Origin: Mixta theicola | GTDB taxonomy: Bacteria > Pseudomonadota > Gammaproteobacteria > Enterobacterales > Enterobacteriaceae | NCBI RefSeq assembly: GCF_002895925.1 | Contig: NZ_NWUO01000004.1 | Coordinates: forward strand, 124,001-188,000 | DNA: 64,000 nucleotides | Direction of reading: 5' to 3' | Shown here: positions 52,993 through 62,784 of the stretch, in pieces | How the letters are laid out: each line of letters starts with the position of its first letter | Position numbering within the stretch: the stretch's first letter is position 1 | The notes under the pieces: generated by a model | Told to the model about the DNA's origin: nothing | Databases searched by the model: none | Seen by the model: the letters and a program-made list of their open reading frames with translations, nothing else | Translations under genes and position numbers: made by a program

Positions 52993-53523
52993 TTATTGCG
53001 CCCGCAGAAAAGAGCCGTCCGGCTGGCGGGTAAACAGCACCGGACCGTTATCGCCTTCTACCGTAAGCCCGGTCACCACGCCATTACTGTCCTGGCGAAT
53101 TTTTATCTGCTGTCCGCTGTGCAGGCTGCTTAGCGGCTTATCATCGCCTTCAACGCGCGCCATCGCGAAAACGTCATTCACCTGTAAATTATTATCGCGG
53201 AATAGCTGAGCCAGCGTTTGGCCTGCGGCGATCTCATAGCTGCGCCACCGATCTTTATCCGGCACCGGCTGCGTTGCTGGCGAGTTATTATAAATTTCCG
53301 CCTGTAGCGGCACTTCTTTGCCGTCATTATCATTGACCGGGCGCGGCGTACTGTCGCGCGGCGCTGAGACGGGCCAGAGAAAAGCCAACAGCACAACGAT
53401 AAGCGCCAGTATAATGCCGCGCCGATGCGCTGGCGGCAGCGGTTGCATCCAGCTAATGCGATCCGGCAGATGCCAGAGGCGGGACAGCCATAAGCGGATG
53501 CCAGAATGGGGGGCCTTTTGCAT
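52993..53523 (-). CDS. ytfB: OapA-family cell-division/opacity protein YtfB
   Basis: YtfB is a single-pass membrane protein with a periplasmic OapA/LysM-like domain; in E. coli it binds glycans and affects division and adhesion. The 176-residue product has a short cytoplasmic part with SWMQPLPPAHRRG, a membrane helix (GIILALIVVLLAFLWPV) and a C-terminal domain with SYEIAAGQTLAQLFRDNNL and VLFTRQPDGSFLRAQ. The frame is open 60 bases further upstream, but the ATG at 53523 has GGAGGTAATATT before it. It is ~35 residues shorter than E. coli YtfB, in the linker. Confidence 0.92.
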   Translation of the reverse strand: MQKAPHSGIRLWLSRLWHLPDRISWMQPLPPAHRRGIILALIVVLLAFLWPVSAPRDSTPRPVNDNDGKEVPLQAEIYNNSPATQPVPDKDRWRSYEIAAGQTLAQLFRDNNLQVNDVFAMARVEGDDKPLSSLHSGQQIKIRQDSNGVVTGLTVEGDNGPVLFTRQPDGSFLRAQ

Positions 53524-53739
53524 AATATTACCTCCGACACCTCGTGCGCGTCGCCGTTGCTTTCCCCGATGCAGTATGGGCAAAAAAGACGCAAAGTGCC
53601 TGTCTGGGTTATAAAAATTGCGATAGCGTTATTGTTTCCTTTTCATTACAAAAAGTCATCGGAAGAATGCATATTTTACCCCTGCAACGCAGGCTGTTAT
53701 GCTGCGTCTTCTTTTGATTTATTGGTGAAAGGATAAAAT

Positions 53740-54360
53740 ATGACAACCCCTTCTTTTGACAGCCTTGAAGCGCAGGCGAGTTACGGTATTGGTTTGCAGG
53801 TAGGGCAGCAGCTGCTGGACTCTGGCCTGCAGGGATTACTGCCGGAAGCGATGGTGGCGGGCCTGCGTGATGCGCTGGAAGGGAACGCGCCAGCTGTACC
53901 GGTTGATGTGGTACATCGCGCGCTGCGCGAAGTACATGAGCGTGCCGATGCCGTGCGCCGTGAACGTCAGCAGGCGATGGCGGCGGAAGGTCAGACGTAT
54001 CTGCAGGAAAACGGCCAGCGCGAAGGGGTGAACAGCACCGAATCCGGGCTGCAGTTCCGCGTCATCAATCAGGGTACCGGCCCGATTCCTTCTCGTCAGG
54101 ATCATGTACGCGTTCACTATACCGGTAAGCTGATCGACGGCACGGTATTTGATAGCTCGGTTGCCCGTGGCGAGCCAGCGGAATTTCCGGTAAGCGGCGT
54201 GATTGCCGGCTGGATTGAAGCGCTGACGCTGATGCCGGTGGGTTCCAAATGGGAGCTGACCATTCCACATAATCTGGCCTACGGCGAGCGCGGCGCGGGC
54301 GCTTCAATTCCGCCGTTTAGCACTCTGGTATTCGAAGTGGAATTATTAGACATTATCTAA
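53740..54360 (+). CDS. fklB: FKBP-type peptidyl-prolyl cis-trans isomerase FklB
   Basis: FklB (FKBP22) is a cytoplasmic dimeric prolyl isomerase and chaperone. The 206-residue product has a helical N-terminal dimerisation domain ([20 protein letters not shown]) and a C-terminal FKBP domain with [36 protein letters not shown] and [20 protein letters not shown]. There is no signal peptide. The length equals E. coli FklB. Confidence 0.96.
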   Translation: MTTPSFDSLEAQASYGIGLQVGQQLLDSGLQGLLPEAMVAGLRDALEGNAPAVPVDVVHRALREVHERADAVRRERQQAMAAEGQTYLQENGQREGVNSTESGLQFRVINQGTGPIPSRQDHVRVHYTGKLIDGTVFDSSVARGEPAEFPVSGVIAGWIEALTLMPVGSKWELTIPHNLAYGERGAGASIPPFSTLVFEVELLDII

Positions 54361-54380
54361 CTAATTTTATCTAAATAATA

Positions 54381-54414
54381 AAAGGGCAAATGGGATTAAT
54401 TATTTGCCTTTTTT
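54381..54414 (+). terminator. Rho-independent terminator after fklB
   Basis: AAAGGGCAAAT (54381-54391) pairs with ATTTGCCTTTT (54402-54412) with one G-T pair, and is followed by TTATTA. It separates fklB from the small microcin-like gene downstream, which therefore needs its own promoter. Confidence 0.8.
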
Positions 54415-54503
54415 ATTATGTGAAGATATTTTTCATTAAATATTTCCTGCGATGCTTTTATTTTTGTTTATCTATATATGTCCTTAATCTGACTGCCAGG
54501 TTG

Positions 54504-54533
54504 TTGCTTTGATAAATTGATTTTCACTATACT
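54504..54533 (+). promoter_or_regulatory. Candidate promoter of the microcin-like gene
   Basis: TTGCTT (54504-54509) and TATACT (54528-54533) are separated by 18 bases in an AT-rich setting, about 60 bases before the ATG. This is the best sigma-70 match between the fklB terminator and the gene. Confidence 0.5.
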
Positions 54534-54593
54534 CTCGTTGCCTTAATTGTAAGGATTTATTATACCAACCTACACATAACAAGAGGGAGTATT

Positions 54594-54884
54594 ATGCGTC
54601 AGTTAAATGATAAGGAAATGGAGCAAATCGCCGGCGGCCTGTTTGGCGTGTTCGATAAAATTGGTATGGATATTGGCGCCGCTATCGGTGGCATTATCGA
54701 CAAAGGTACCGCTCTGGGCGGTCTGGTAACCAATGCAACAGAAGCAGGTACGCTGCTGGGCGGAGGCATTGGTAAGCTTCTGGAGCTGAACGTTACCGGG
54801 GCGATTAGCGACATCGGCAACGGTATAGTCAGTATCGTAGATAATGGGCTCAGCGCCATTAAGCAGCTGTTCGGAAATAAATAA
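54594..54884 (+). CDS. Putative class II microcin precursor (double-glycine leader)
   Basis: The 96-residue product begins MRQLNDKEMEQIAGG, a 15-residue leader ending in Gly-Gly. This matches in length and pattern the leaders of class II microcins (I recall MRTLTLNELDSVSGG for microcin V), which are cut by the peptidase domain of an ABC exporter. The predicted 81-residue mature peptide has no Cys, is rich in Gly, Ile and Leu, and is amphipathic with repeated GG and GxxxG-like spacing (IGAAIGGIIDKG, LGGGIGKLLEL). That fits a membrane-active peptide. The ribosome site is AGAGGGAG. No immunity gene or exporter is adjacent: flanking fklB and cpdB are housekeeping genes. Function is inferred from leader and composition. 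Confidence 0.75.
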   Translation: MRQLNDKEMEQIAGGLFGVFDKIGMDIGAAIGGIIDKGTALGGLVTNATEAGTLLGGGIGKLLELNVTGAISDIGNGIVSIVDNGLSAIKQLFGNK

Positions 54885-55008
54885 GCCCGTTTGGGTAGCC
54901 TGTTAATTTTCCGGCGGACTGTTTACGCAGATGACACGGATTATTTCAATCAGGTAAATTAAAATCTCATCCTGCTTTAAGTCATTCGCTATGAATGTCA
55001 ACAATAAT

Positions 55009-55036
55009 GAAAAGCCAGCGCCTGCTGGCTTTTTTT
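55009..55036. terminator. Terminator between the microcin-like gene and cpdB
   Basis: AAAGCCAGC (55011-55019) and GCTGGCTTT (55024-55032) form a perfect 9-bp stem, with T-runs on both strands (TTTTTTTATT on plus, CTTTTC on minus). It can serve both converging genes. Confidence 0.85.
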
Positions 55037-55037
55037 A

Positions 55038-56978
55038 TTATTTCTGCAAGTCGATACGATAAATGGCAAAGCCATTTGCATCCTGGTTAATATATTTCAA
55101 CGGATAATGACCATAATGGGAGATAAATTCTGCGGCTTTTGATGAAGGTGAAGTTTCAAAACGTATATCCAGCGGAACCGCGCTCTGAATCGGAGCCAGT
55201 CGCCAGTTGTTATCCGCCTGCGGATGTACTTCACCCTGCGCCTTAGTTTGCGCGCTAATCCACGCCGAAACGATCGAGCGGTTCTCATCCGGTGCGGCGA
55301 AAGCGATATATTTTTCTCCTGTTCCGGCGAACTTACCGCCCCATGCGCGATAGTTATTGGTCGCTATCAGGAAAGTTGCGTCGTCCTTGATGGGCTTACC
55401 CTGCCAGGTTAGATGTTTAATGCGCGAAGCCTGCGGATGAATTAACCGGCATTCTTCATCATAGCGGGCTGGCTGCGTCACATCGATCTGGTAGTTCACT
55501 CCATCAATCACATCAAAATTATAGGTGCGGTAGTTCCAGTTAATCAGCGCCTGTGGCTGTCGCTGTTGCGGATCAATCTGATTAAACTGCCCGGCAGAAC
55601 ATTCCAGCCACTGTTTCACCTGCTCGCCGTTTACTTTCATCACTACCAGCGTATTGGGATAAAGATAAAGATCGGCAGCATTACGAAACGTTAGCTGGCC
55701 TTTCTCCACTTCCACATAGCTGGCCGGATCGTTTTTACGTCCGCCCGCTTTAAAAGGCGCGGCAGCAGAAAGTACCGGTAAGTTAGCCAGATCGGGATCG
55801 CCCTGGATAAAATGCTCAACGTAGGCGCGCTGCGCATTATTCACAATTTGCACCGTAGGATCGTCCTGCACCAGCGACAGATAGCTGTACATCACCTCTG
55901 CCGATTTGCCGATCGGCTGCGCGACAAAATCGCGCGTGGCGCGATGGGCATCGGCCAGCACCTGAACCAGGGCGCTATCTTCCTGCGCCAGCGATTTTTT
56001 CGCCGTCTTATCATAAATCGGGCGCGCCTCGGCGCGTGCCTGAGCGACTTTCCATTGTCCCTGATCGTTATTAAGCGTCAAATCCACGATGCCAAGATGA
56101 TTGCCCCACATGCCCGGCATCACCGCCGGAATACCGTTAAGCGTGCCCTGTTTAAGATCCGCGCCGGGAATGGCGGCGAAATCAGCGCTGGGAAATACCG
56201 CATGCGCATGGCCAAACATAATGGCGTCGATGCCCGGCACTTTGCTGAGATACCACACGGAGTTTTCCGCCAGCGCCTGATAAGGCGCGCTGGATAAACC
56301 GGAATGCGCGACGGCAACCACCACGTCCGCGCCCTGCTGACGCATGACCGGCACCCAGCGACGGGCGGTTTCGGTTATATCATCAACCGTTATTTTGCCC
56401 TGCAGGTTAGCCCGGTCCCACACCATAATTTGCGGTGGAACAAAACCGATATAGCCAACGTTAAGCGTATAGGTTTTCCCATCCCGCCCGGTCACTTTTT
56501 CCGGCTTTATCAGCCAGGGCGTAAAGCGCGGTTTACCGGTTGCCGTATCAATAATATTGGCGTTGATATAGGGGAAATGCGCCCCCGCCAGCGCCCGCTG
56601 CAGATAGTCCAGGCCGTAGTTAAATTCATGATTGCCCAGATTGCCGACGCTGTAGCCCAGCGTATTCATGGCCTGATAAACCGGATGCGTTTCACCCGGT
56701 TTCAGCCCTTTAGCGGCCATATAATCGCCAAGCGGGCTGCCCTGTATCACGTCGCCGTTATCTACCAGCACGCTGTTTTTTACTTCCGCGCGTGCCGCAG
56801 CGATGAGCGTAGCGGTACGCACCAGACCAAATTTATCGCTGGGCTTATCCTTGTAATAATCGAAGTCCATCATATTGCTGTGCAGATCGGTGGTTTCCAT
56901 AATGCGAAAATCCACCGTCGCGGCGGAAAGCGGAATCGAAACCGTTGCCATAACCAGAAGCGCAGTGCCCTTAATCAT
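55038..56978 (-). CDS. cpdB: 2',3'-cyclic-nucleotide 2'-phosphodiesterase / 3'-nucleotidase
   Basis: CpdB is a periplasmic enzyme that converts 2',3'-cyclic nucleotides and 3'-nucleotides to nucleosides. The 646-residue product has a signal peptide (1-18, ending LSA), a metallophosphatase domain with [46 protein letters not shown] and [11 protein letters not shown]-terminal 5'-nucleotidase domain has [20 protein letters not shown]. The length equals E. coli CpdB. It is divergent from cysQ. Confidence 0.97.
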   Translation of the reverse strand: MIKGTALLVMATVSIPLSAATVDFRIMETTDLHSNMMDFDYYKDKPSDKFGLVRTATLIAAARAEVKNSVLVDNGDVIQGSPLGDYMAAKGLKPGETHPVYQAMNTLGYSVGNLGNHEFNYGLDYLQRALAGAHFPYINANIIDTATGKPRFTPWLIKPEKVTGRDGKTYTLNVGYIGFVPPQIMVWDRANLQGKITVDDITETARRWVPVMRQQGADVVVAVAHSGLSSAPYQALAENSVWYLSKVPGIDAIMFGHAHAVFPSADFAAIPGADLKQGTLNGIPAVMPGMWGNHLGIVDLTLNNDQGQWKVAQARAEARPIYDKTAKKSLAQEDSALVQVLADAHRATRDFVAQPIGKSAEVMYSYLSLVQDDPTVQIVNNAQRAYVEHFIQGDPDLANLPVLSAAAPFKAGGRKNDPASYVEVEKGQLTFRNAADLYLYPNTLVVMKVNGEQVKQWLECSAGQFNQIDPQQRQPQALINWNYRTYNFDVIDGVNYQIDVTQPARYDEECRLIHPQASRIKHLTWQGKPIKDDATFLIATNNYRAWGGKFAGTGEKYIAFAAPDENRSIVSAWISAQTKAQGEVHPQADNNWRLAPIQSAVPLDIRFETSPSSKAAEFISHYGHYPLKYINQDANGFAIYRIDLQK

Positions 56979-57305
56979 TTTTTCCTCCTGAAAGTAATCG
57001 CTACAAACTTCTCAAATTAATCTGCAAACGTTATGTTTCATCGTATAGATTTGTGACAGCGAACAGATAAATCATCCTTTATTAAGGTATGCGGCAATGA
57101 GCCAGGGGTTGCCCTATGGTAAGGGTAATGACAGTGACGCGTGAATTATGCTATTGATAACTAAACGATCTGCGAGTGCGCCTGGCTGACCGCCGCTTAC
57201 CGCGGCATCTGAACGCCAGCTGCTATGATTAAATAGCATGATCAATTAACGTAAGTCCCGACGCTAACGTCAGGCTTACTGCGGTCATCGACAAAGAGGT
57301 GAAAA
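56979..57305. other. cpdB-cysQ divergent intergenic region
   Basis: These 327 bases hold no gene. They contain the ribosome sites of both genes (GGAGGAAAA before cpdB; AAAGAGGTG before cysQ). A TGTGACAGCGAACAGA element at about 57053-57068 resembles half of a CRP site. I assign no promoter with confidence. Confidence 0.4.
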
Positions 57306-58049
57306 ATGTTAGAGCAAATCTGCCAGCTGGCGCGCGAAGCGGGCGACGCCATTATGAATGTTTACAATGGCGAGGCTCCGCTCGACGTTTCTCACAAATC
57401 TGACGACTCGCCCGTGACCGCTGCCGATATTGCAGCGCACGGCGTGATTATTCGGGGTTTGCAGCAGCTCACGCCTGAGGTGCCGATTGTTTCCGAAGAG
57501 GATCCGCCTGGCTGGGAAGTGCGTCAGCACTGGCAGCAATATTGGCTGGTCGATCCGCTGGACGGCACCAAAGAATTCATTAAACGTAACGGTGAATTTA
57601 CCGTGAATATCGCGCTGATCGATCGGGGCAAACCGGTGCTTGGCGTGGTGTATGCGCCGGTGCTGGGCGTAATGTATTCCGCAGCGGAAGGCAAAGCCTG
57701 GAAAGAAGAGCGCGGGCAAAAAACGCAGATTAAAATCCGTGATGCGCGCCCGCCGTTGGTAGTCGTTAGCCGTTCCCATCAGGATGGCGATGAGCTGAAG
57801 GAATATCTGAAGCAGCTGGGCGAGCATCAGACGGTAGCCATTGGCTCATCGCTAAAATTTTGCCTGGTCGCGGAAGGCAAGGCCCAGCTCTATCCGCGCT
57901 TTGGGCCCACCAACAGCTGGGATACCGCGGCCGGACATGCGGTTGCTTTGGCCGCAGGCGCCCATGTTCATGACTGGAAAGGGCGCTCGCTGGACTATAC
58001 GCCGCGCGAATCTTTCCTTAATCCCGGCTTTCGCGTCTCTATTTTTTGA
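57306..58049 (+). CDS. cysQ: 3'(2'),5'-bisphosphate nucleotidase CysQ
   Basis: CysQ hydrolyses 3'-phosphoadenosine 5'-phosphate, a by-product of sulfate assimilation, to AMP. The 247-residue product belongs to the lithium-sensitive inositol monophosphatase fold: VSEEDPPGW supplies metal-binding Glu, [20 protein letters not shown] is the signature, and [20 protein letters not shown] is the second motif. Confidence 0.97.
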   Translation: MLEQICQLAREAGDAIMNVYNGEAPLDVSHKSDDSPVTAADIAAHGVIIRGLQQLTPEVPIVSEEDPPGWEVRQHWQQYWLVDPLDGTKEFIKRNGEFTVNIALIDRGKPVLGVVYAPVLGVMYSAAEGKAWKEERGQKTQIKIRDARPPLVVVSRSHQDGDELKEYLKQLGEHQTVAIGSSLKFCLVAEGKAQLYPRFGPTNSWDTAAGHAVALAAGAHVHDWKGRSLDYTPRESFLNPGFRVSIF

Positions 58050-58056
58050 GGCGGAT

Positions 58057-58611
58057 TTATTTAAGCAGTTGATGCAGCAGGGCAATAACCTGCTGCGTTT
58101 CTTCCGATGTCAGCGCGCCATCTTTCGCAAAATGCACCCTGCCATTTTTATCTAACACCACGACGGCGGATCCGCCATCTTCCAGCTGCCAGGCTCTTTT
58201 CGCGGTGCCGTTGCTGTCGACAATAAACTGTGACCAGGGATACTGTTTCTTATTACTTTCAATGCTGCTGCGCACAAACATACCGGTGCCGGGAATGGCA
58301 TCATCCGTATTGATAATGGTGGTGGTTTGATAGCGATCCGGTGGCAGATGCGCCTGTTTTATCGCTTCCACCAGCGCTGCATTTTGCTCTTTAGCTGATG
58401 AACGCCCGGCAATATGTTGCACCACGCGCACTTTACCGATTAGCTGCGCGCTATTCCACGCCCGATAGCTAAACTTATCCTGTTGATAGTTAAGTTCTCC
58501 TTTATCGCTGATGCTTACCGGCGCGACGCGCTGGCCGTTAACGAAGTCATGGGCGCTGCCGGCGAAAGGCAGCAGCAGGCTAAATGCAAGGGCGAGCGGG
58601 GCGCGTGTCAT
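58057..58611 (-). CDS. ytfJ: YtfJ-family periplasmic thioredoxin-like protein
   Basis: The 184-residue product has a signal peptide (MTRAPLALAFSLLLPFAGSA, cleaved before HDF) and a thioredoxin-like fold domain with FSYRAWNSAQLIGKVRVVQH and PWSQFIVDSNGTAKRAWQLE. There is no CxxC motif. The frame extends upstream to 58644, but the ATG at 58611 has GGAG seven bases before it and starts the signal peptide. The function is not known. It is convergent with cysQ. Confidence 0.93.
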   Translation of the reverse strand: MTRAPLALAFSLLLPFAGSAHDFVNGQRVAPVSISDKGELNYQQDKFSYRAWNSAQLIGKVRVVQHIAGRSSAKEQNAALVEAIKQAHLPPDRYQTTTIINTDDAIPGTGMFVRSSIESNKKQYPWSQFIVDSNGTAKRAWQLEDGGSAVVVLDKNGRVHFAKDGALTSEETQQVIALLHQLLK

Positions 58612-58931
58612 TATTTTCTCCACTTCGGCAGGTGATCCGACCACTTAGTCATGTTTTTGAAATAATAAGCAGCCATTATGCTGCTGTCTCATCGACCTGC
58701 CAGCTTTGCGGCAGACTGCACAAATTACCTCAGGCAGAAGGTTTATACTGCTTTATGTGACGGTGCTAACAGAGTGTCCTGTAATGTTGTGTCAAATCAG
58801 TAAAAAAATTTAATTTTAGGAACACAGGTAACGGACGATGATCTATATTTTATCGGCACTTTGCGCTTCAAGGGCTCGTACCGATTTTGGCAACGGCGAA
58901 GCGTATTAATTTTTCAGGAGTTGAAAGCAAC
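58612..58931. other. ytfJ-ytfK divergent intergenic region
   Basis: No gene is visible. A sequence CTGTAATGTTGTGTCAA near 58779 resembles two imperfect Pho-box halves but has the wrong spacing, so PhoB control of ytfK, known in E. coli, is not shown. An AGGAG ribosome site stands before the ytfK ATG. Confidence 0.4.
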
Positions 58932-59138
58932 ATGAAGATTTTTCAGCGTTATAATCCCTTCCAGATCGCCAAATACGTTAAAACGTTGTTTAAAGGAAGG
59001 ATTTACATCAAAGATGTCGGCGCGTTCGAGTTTGATAAAGGCAAAATCCTCGTTCCGCGCGTTAAGGATAAACAGCATTTTAGCGTAATGTCGGAAGTAA
59101 ACCGCCAGGTGCTTCGACTGCAGGCAGAGTATCAGTAA
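58932..59138 (+). CDS. ytfK: DUF1107 protein YtfK, stringent-response modulator
   Basis: The 68-residue product [20 protein letters not shown] onward matches YtfK, which in E. coli binds SpoT and favours (p)ppGpp synthesis under phosphate and fatty-acid stress. [20 protein letters not shown] is the conserved core. A frame 15 codons longer exists, but the ATG at 58932 has AGGAG upstream and matches the family start. Confidence 0.95.
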   Translation: MKIFQRYNPFQIAKYVKTLFKGRIYIKDVGAFEFDKGKILVPRVKDKQHFSVMSEVNRQVLRLQAEYQ

Positions 59139-59213
59139 TAAAACAGGGCGCGATTAACGCGCCCTTATGCTATCTGGCGGTATACAACCGCCGCCTGACC
59201 AGATAGTTCTTTT

Positions 59214-60536
59214 TTATTCTTCCACTTCTTTACTTATCGTCAGGCTCGCCGGACGCTCATCGATACGCGTTACCAACAGCTGATCGATGCGATAGCTATC
59301 AATATCAACCACTTCAAACTTATAGCCCGCGAACTTAACGAAATCGGTGCGCTTGGGGATTTTACGCAGCATATACATCATAAAGCCGCCGATGGTTTCA
59401 TAGTTGCCGGACTGCGGAAACTCATTAATATCCAGCACGCGCATCACATCATCGATTGGCGTGCCGCCTTCGACCAGCCATGAGTTTTCATCACGGGCGA
59501 CGATCTGCTCTTCCAGCCCCTGACCCACCAGATCGCCCATCAGCGTGGTCATCACATCGTTCAGCGTAATGATGCCCACCACCAGCGCGTATTCATTCAT
59601 GATGACCGCAAAGTCTTCACCGGCGGTTTTGAAACTTTCCAGGGCTTCAGAAAGCGTCAGGGTATCAGGTACGATTAGCGCAGAACGGATCTGCAGGCCG
59701 CTATTCAGGGCCATACTCTGATTACCCAGCACGCGCAGCAGCAGCTCTTTTGAATCGACGTAGCCCACGATATGGTCAATATCGCCGTTACAGACTAAAA
59801 ACTTCGAGTGGGGATGAAGCGCAATCTTCTCTTTCAGGCTGCTTTCTTCTTCATGCAGATCGAACCAAATAATGTTTTCGCGCGAGGTCATGGAGGACGG
59901 CACCGTACGCGATTCCAGCTCGAACACGTTCTCGATCAGCTCATGCTCCTGTTTGCGCAGCACGCCCGCCAGCGCGCCGGCTTCCACCACGGCATAAATA
60001 TCGTCAGAGGTAATATCGTCTTTACGCACCATCGGGATTTTGAACAGGCGGAAAATCATATTGGCCATGCCGTTGAAGAACCACACCATCGGGCGGAACA
60101 GCAGCAGACAGAAGCGCATGGGATTAATGATGCGCAGCGCGATAGCTTCCGGCGAGATCATCCCAATACGCTTCGGCGTCAGGTCGGCAAACAGAATAAA
60201 CAGGCTGGTCACCAGGGTGAAGGAACAGATAAAGCTCAGCTGCTCCGCCAGCTCAGGAGAAACCAGGCCATCGAACAGGGTTTGAAAAGAGGGGGAAAAG
60301 GCGGAGTCGCCGACGATACCGCCAAGAATAGCGACGGCGTTCAGGCCAATTTGCACCACGGTAAAGAACATACCTGGCGTTTCCTGCATTTTCAGCACGC
60401 GCTGCGCGTTGATATTCCCGTCATCGGCCAGCAATTTAAGTTTAATTTTACGCGCGGCCGCCAGCGATATTTCTGACAGTGAAAAGAAGGCGCTGATCGC
60501 AATCAGCACGAGTATGACAAGCAAGCTATCTAACAT
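59214..60536 (-). CDS. ytfL: CNNM/CorC-family membrane protein YtfL (PaeA-like)
   Basis: The 440-residue product has a DUF21/CNNM membrane domain with about four helices (LLVILVLIAISAFFSLSEIS start), two CBS domains (containing FLVCNGDIDHIVGYVDSKEL and FAVIMNEYALVVGIITLNDV) and a C-terminal CorC_HlyC domain (LVEGGTPIDDVMRVLDINEF). E. coli YtfL has been linked to polyamine (cadaverine/putrescine) export under the name PaeA; transport here is inferred from that. Confidence 0.93.
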   Translation of the reverse strand: MLDSLLVILVLIAISAFFSLSEISLAAARKIKLKLLADDGNINAQRVLKMQETPGMFFTVVQIGLNAVAILGGIVGDSAFSPSFQTLFDGLVSPELAEQLSFICSFTLVTSLFILFADLTPKRIGMISPEAIALRIINPMRFCLLLFRPMVWFFNGMANMIFRLFKIPMVRKDDITSDDIYAVVEAGALAGVLRKQEHELIENVFELESRTVPSSMTSRENIIWFDLHEEESSLKEKIALHPHSKFLVCNGDIDHIVGYVDSKELLLRVLGNQSMALNSGLQIRSALIVPDTLTLSEALESFKTAGEDFAVIMNEYALVVGIITLNDVMTTLMGDLVGQGLEEQIVARDENSWLVEGGTPIDDVMRVLDINEFPQSGNYETIGGFMMYMLRKIPKRTDFVKFAGYKFEVVDIDSYRIDQLLVTRIDERPASLTISKEVEE

Positions 60537-61044
60537 AAAGATTCCGTTGGTTTTTGATACTTGTCATTTTTGGCCTGGGCAGCGCGCGATGCGGCATCAC
60601 TGTGACTTTCCGGTTATGCTGAGCTATCCGTGCCAAAAATGTCTGCGCCGGTTCGACACGCAGGTCGGGGCAGAAAGGGATGACAACAGCCGCGTAAGCG
60701 GCCGTTGACGATTATAGCAGTAGCTCAGCTCAGCCCGCCAGCGCTGTTACTGCGCCATCTTGTTTAATAAATAAGCGGGCATTCCCGGCGCATCAAAACA
60801 GCAGTATTCGCCGCCAGCGTGCGAAGAATCAGTATTGTTGGTTGTAACGCAGCGCGGCTTTACCGACAATAATGGCAAAATTTGCTTTAGCGTCGCTTTT
60901 TTATCTGTCATGCGCATAGCCGCAACGGCAGGGCGAAAGCTATGCTGTTAACCAAACTCGACGTCGACATTAGCGCCCGTTGGTTCGCGATGTTATTTGT
61001 CCCCTGAATAAAAAGGGGATTCGGCAACATTAACAGGAGTAAGC
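60537..61044. other. ytfL-tamA divergent region lacking msrA
   Basis: These 508 bases hold no gene on either strand that I can support. In E. coli msrA lies between ytfL and tamA; no recognisable MsrA fragment remains here. A small hairpin GCCGC-GTAA-GCGGC occurs at 60689-60702. An AGGAG ribosome site precedes the tamA GTG. The leaders of both genes are long. Confidence 0.55.
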
Positions 61045-62784
61045 GTGCCACGATTTCATGTCTATTGCATAGCCTGTTTGCTGATTGCCGCGCCTGGCGC
61101 TCAGGCCGCGAATATTCGCCTACAGCTTGAAGGGTTAACCGGGGATCTCCAGAAAAACGTCAGGGCAAGTCTTTCTACCATCGATACCGATGAAGTGACC
61201 GCTGACGGCCGTTTTCGCGCACGTGTTAAAAAAGCCATCGAAGAAGGGCTACGTGCGCTGGGCTACTATGAGCCTGATATTGAGTTTGAAAGCCGTCCAG
61301 CCCCGGCAAACGGCGGCAGACCGGTGCTGATTGCTCACGTTTCCGCAGGCGAGCCGGTAAAAATCGCCGGCAGTACCATCATTTTGCGCGGCGATGCGCG
61401 TAATGATGCGGAGTATCAGCAGTGGGTGAAAGAAGGGCGTCCCCAAAACGGCACCATTCTTAATCACGGCAAGTATGAGAGCTTTAAAAAAGGCTTTACC
61501 AATCTGGCGCTGCGCAACGGCTATTTTGACGGTGATTTTAAGCAAAGCCAGCTGGGCGTTTCCGTAGAGCGACGCGAAGCTTTCTGGGATCTCGACTATG
61601 ACAGCGGCAAGCGCTATCGCTTTGGCGACGTGACCTTTGAAGGATCGCAGATCCGGGATGAATATCTGCAAAATCTGGTGCCGTTCCACAAAGGCGATTA
61701 CTACAGCTCACGCGATCTGGCCGAGCTGAACCGTCGCCTGTCGGCCACCGGCTGGTTTAATTCGGTGGTCGTGGCGCCGGAGTTTGATAAAACCACGGCG
61801 GATAAAGTGTTACCGCTCAGCGGCGTGGTCTCGCCGCGCACCGAAAACACCATTGAAACCGGGATCGGCTACTCTACCGACGTCGGGCCACGCCTGAAGA
61901 CGACCTGGCGTAAGCCGTGGGTGAATTCGCGCGGGCACAGCCTGACCACCAGCGCCAATATTTCCGCACCTGAGCAGCAGCTCGATTTTAGCTATAAAGT
62001 GCCGCTGCTGAAGAGTCCGCTGGAACAGTATTATCTGATTCAGGGCGGCCTGAAGCGCACCGATTTGAACGATACTAAAGCTGACTCCACCACGCTGGCC
62101 CTGTCGCGCTACTGGGATAACAGCTCCGGCTGGCAAAAAGCCATTAACCTGCGTTGGAGCCTGGATCACTTTACCCAGGCGAACGTCACCAATACCACCA
62201 TGCTGATCTATCCCGGCGTCAGCGTTAACCGTACCCGCTCGCGCGGCGGGCTGATGCCAACCTGGGGCGATTCTCAACGCTATTCGGTTGATATTTCCGA
62301 TACCACATGGGGATCGGATGTCGATTTCCTCGTTTTACAGGCGCAAAACGTCTGGATCCGCACGCTGGCGGATCGGCATCGCTTTGTGGCGCGCGGCAAC
62401 CTTGGCTGGATCGAAACCAACGATTTTGAAAAAGTGCCGCCCGACCTGCGCTTCTTCGCCGGGGGCGATCGCAGTATTCGTGGCTACAAATATAAAGGCA
62501 TCTCTCCGCGCGATGATGACGGCAAGCTGACCGGTGCGTCGAAACTGGCGACCGGCTCGCTGGAGTATCAATACAATGTCACCGGCAAATGGTGGGGCGC
62601 GGTATTCGTTGATTCCGGCGAAGCGGTGAACGATATCAAGCAAAGCAACTTTAAAACCGGCGCCGGTATCGGCGTGCGTTGGGCATCGCCGGTCGGGCCG
62701 ATTAAGTTCGACCTGGCGCGGCCCGTTGGGGATAAAGAGGAACACGGATTGCAGTTTTACATCGGACTGGGGCCTGAACTATGA
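61045..62784 (+). CDS. tamA: Translocation and assembly module subunit TamA
   Basis: TamA is an Omp85-family outer-membrane barrel that works with TamB. The 579-residue product has a signal peptide (1-21, ending AQA), three POTRA domains (about 22-265) and a C-terminal barrel starting near [20 protein letters not shown]. The Omp85 motif [15 protein letters not shown] and the C-terminal strand ending [10 protein letters not shown] are present. The start is GTG behind AGGAG. Confidence 0.96.
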   Translation: MPRFHVYCIACLLIAAPGAQAANIRLQLEGLTGDLQKNVRASLSTIDTDEVTADGRFRARVKKAIEEGLRALGYYEPDIEFESRPAPANGGRPVLIAHVSAGEPVKIAGSTIILRGDARNDAEYQQWVKEGRPQNGTILNHGKYESFKKGFTNLALRNGYFDGDFKQSQLGVSVERREAFWDLDYDSGKRYRFGDVTFEGSQIRDEYLQNLVPFHKGDYYSSRDLAELNRRLSATGWFNSVVVAPEFDKTTADKVLPLSGVVSPRTENTIETGIGYSTDVGPRLKTTWRKPWVNSRGHSLTTSANISAPEQQLDFSYKVPLLKSPLEQYYLIQGGLKRTDLNDTKADSTTLALSRYWDNSSGWQKAINLRWSLDHFTQANVTNTTMLIYPGVSVNRTRSRGGLMPTWGDSQRYSVDISDTTWGSDVDFLVLQAQNVWIRTLADRHRFVARGNLGWIETNDFEKVPPDLRFFAGGDRSIRGYKYKGISPRDDDGKLTGASKLATGSLEYQYNVTGKWWGAVFVDSGEAVNDIKQSNFKTGAGIGVRWASPVGPIKFDLARPVGDKEEHGLQFYIGLGPEL

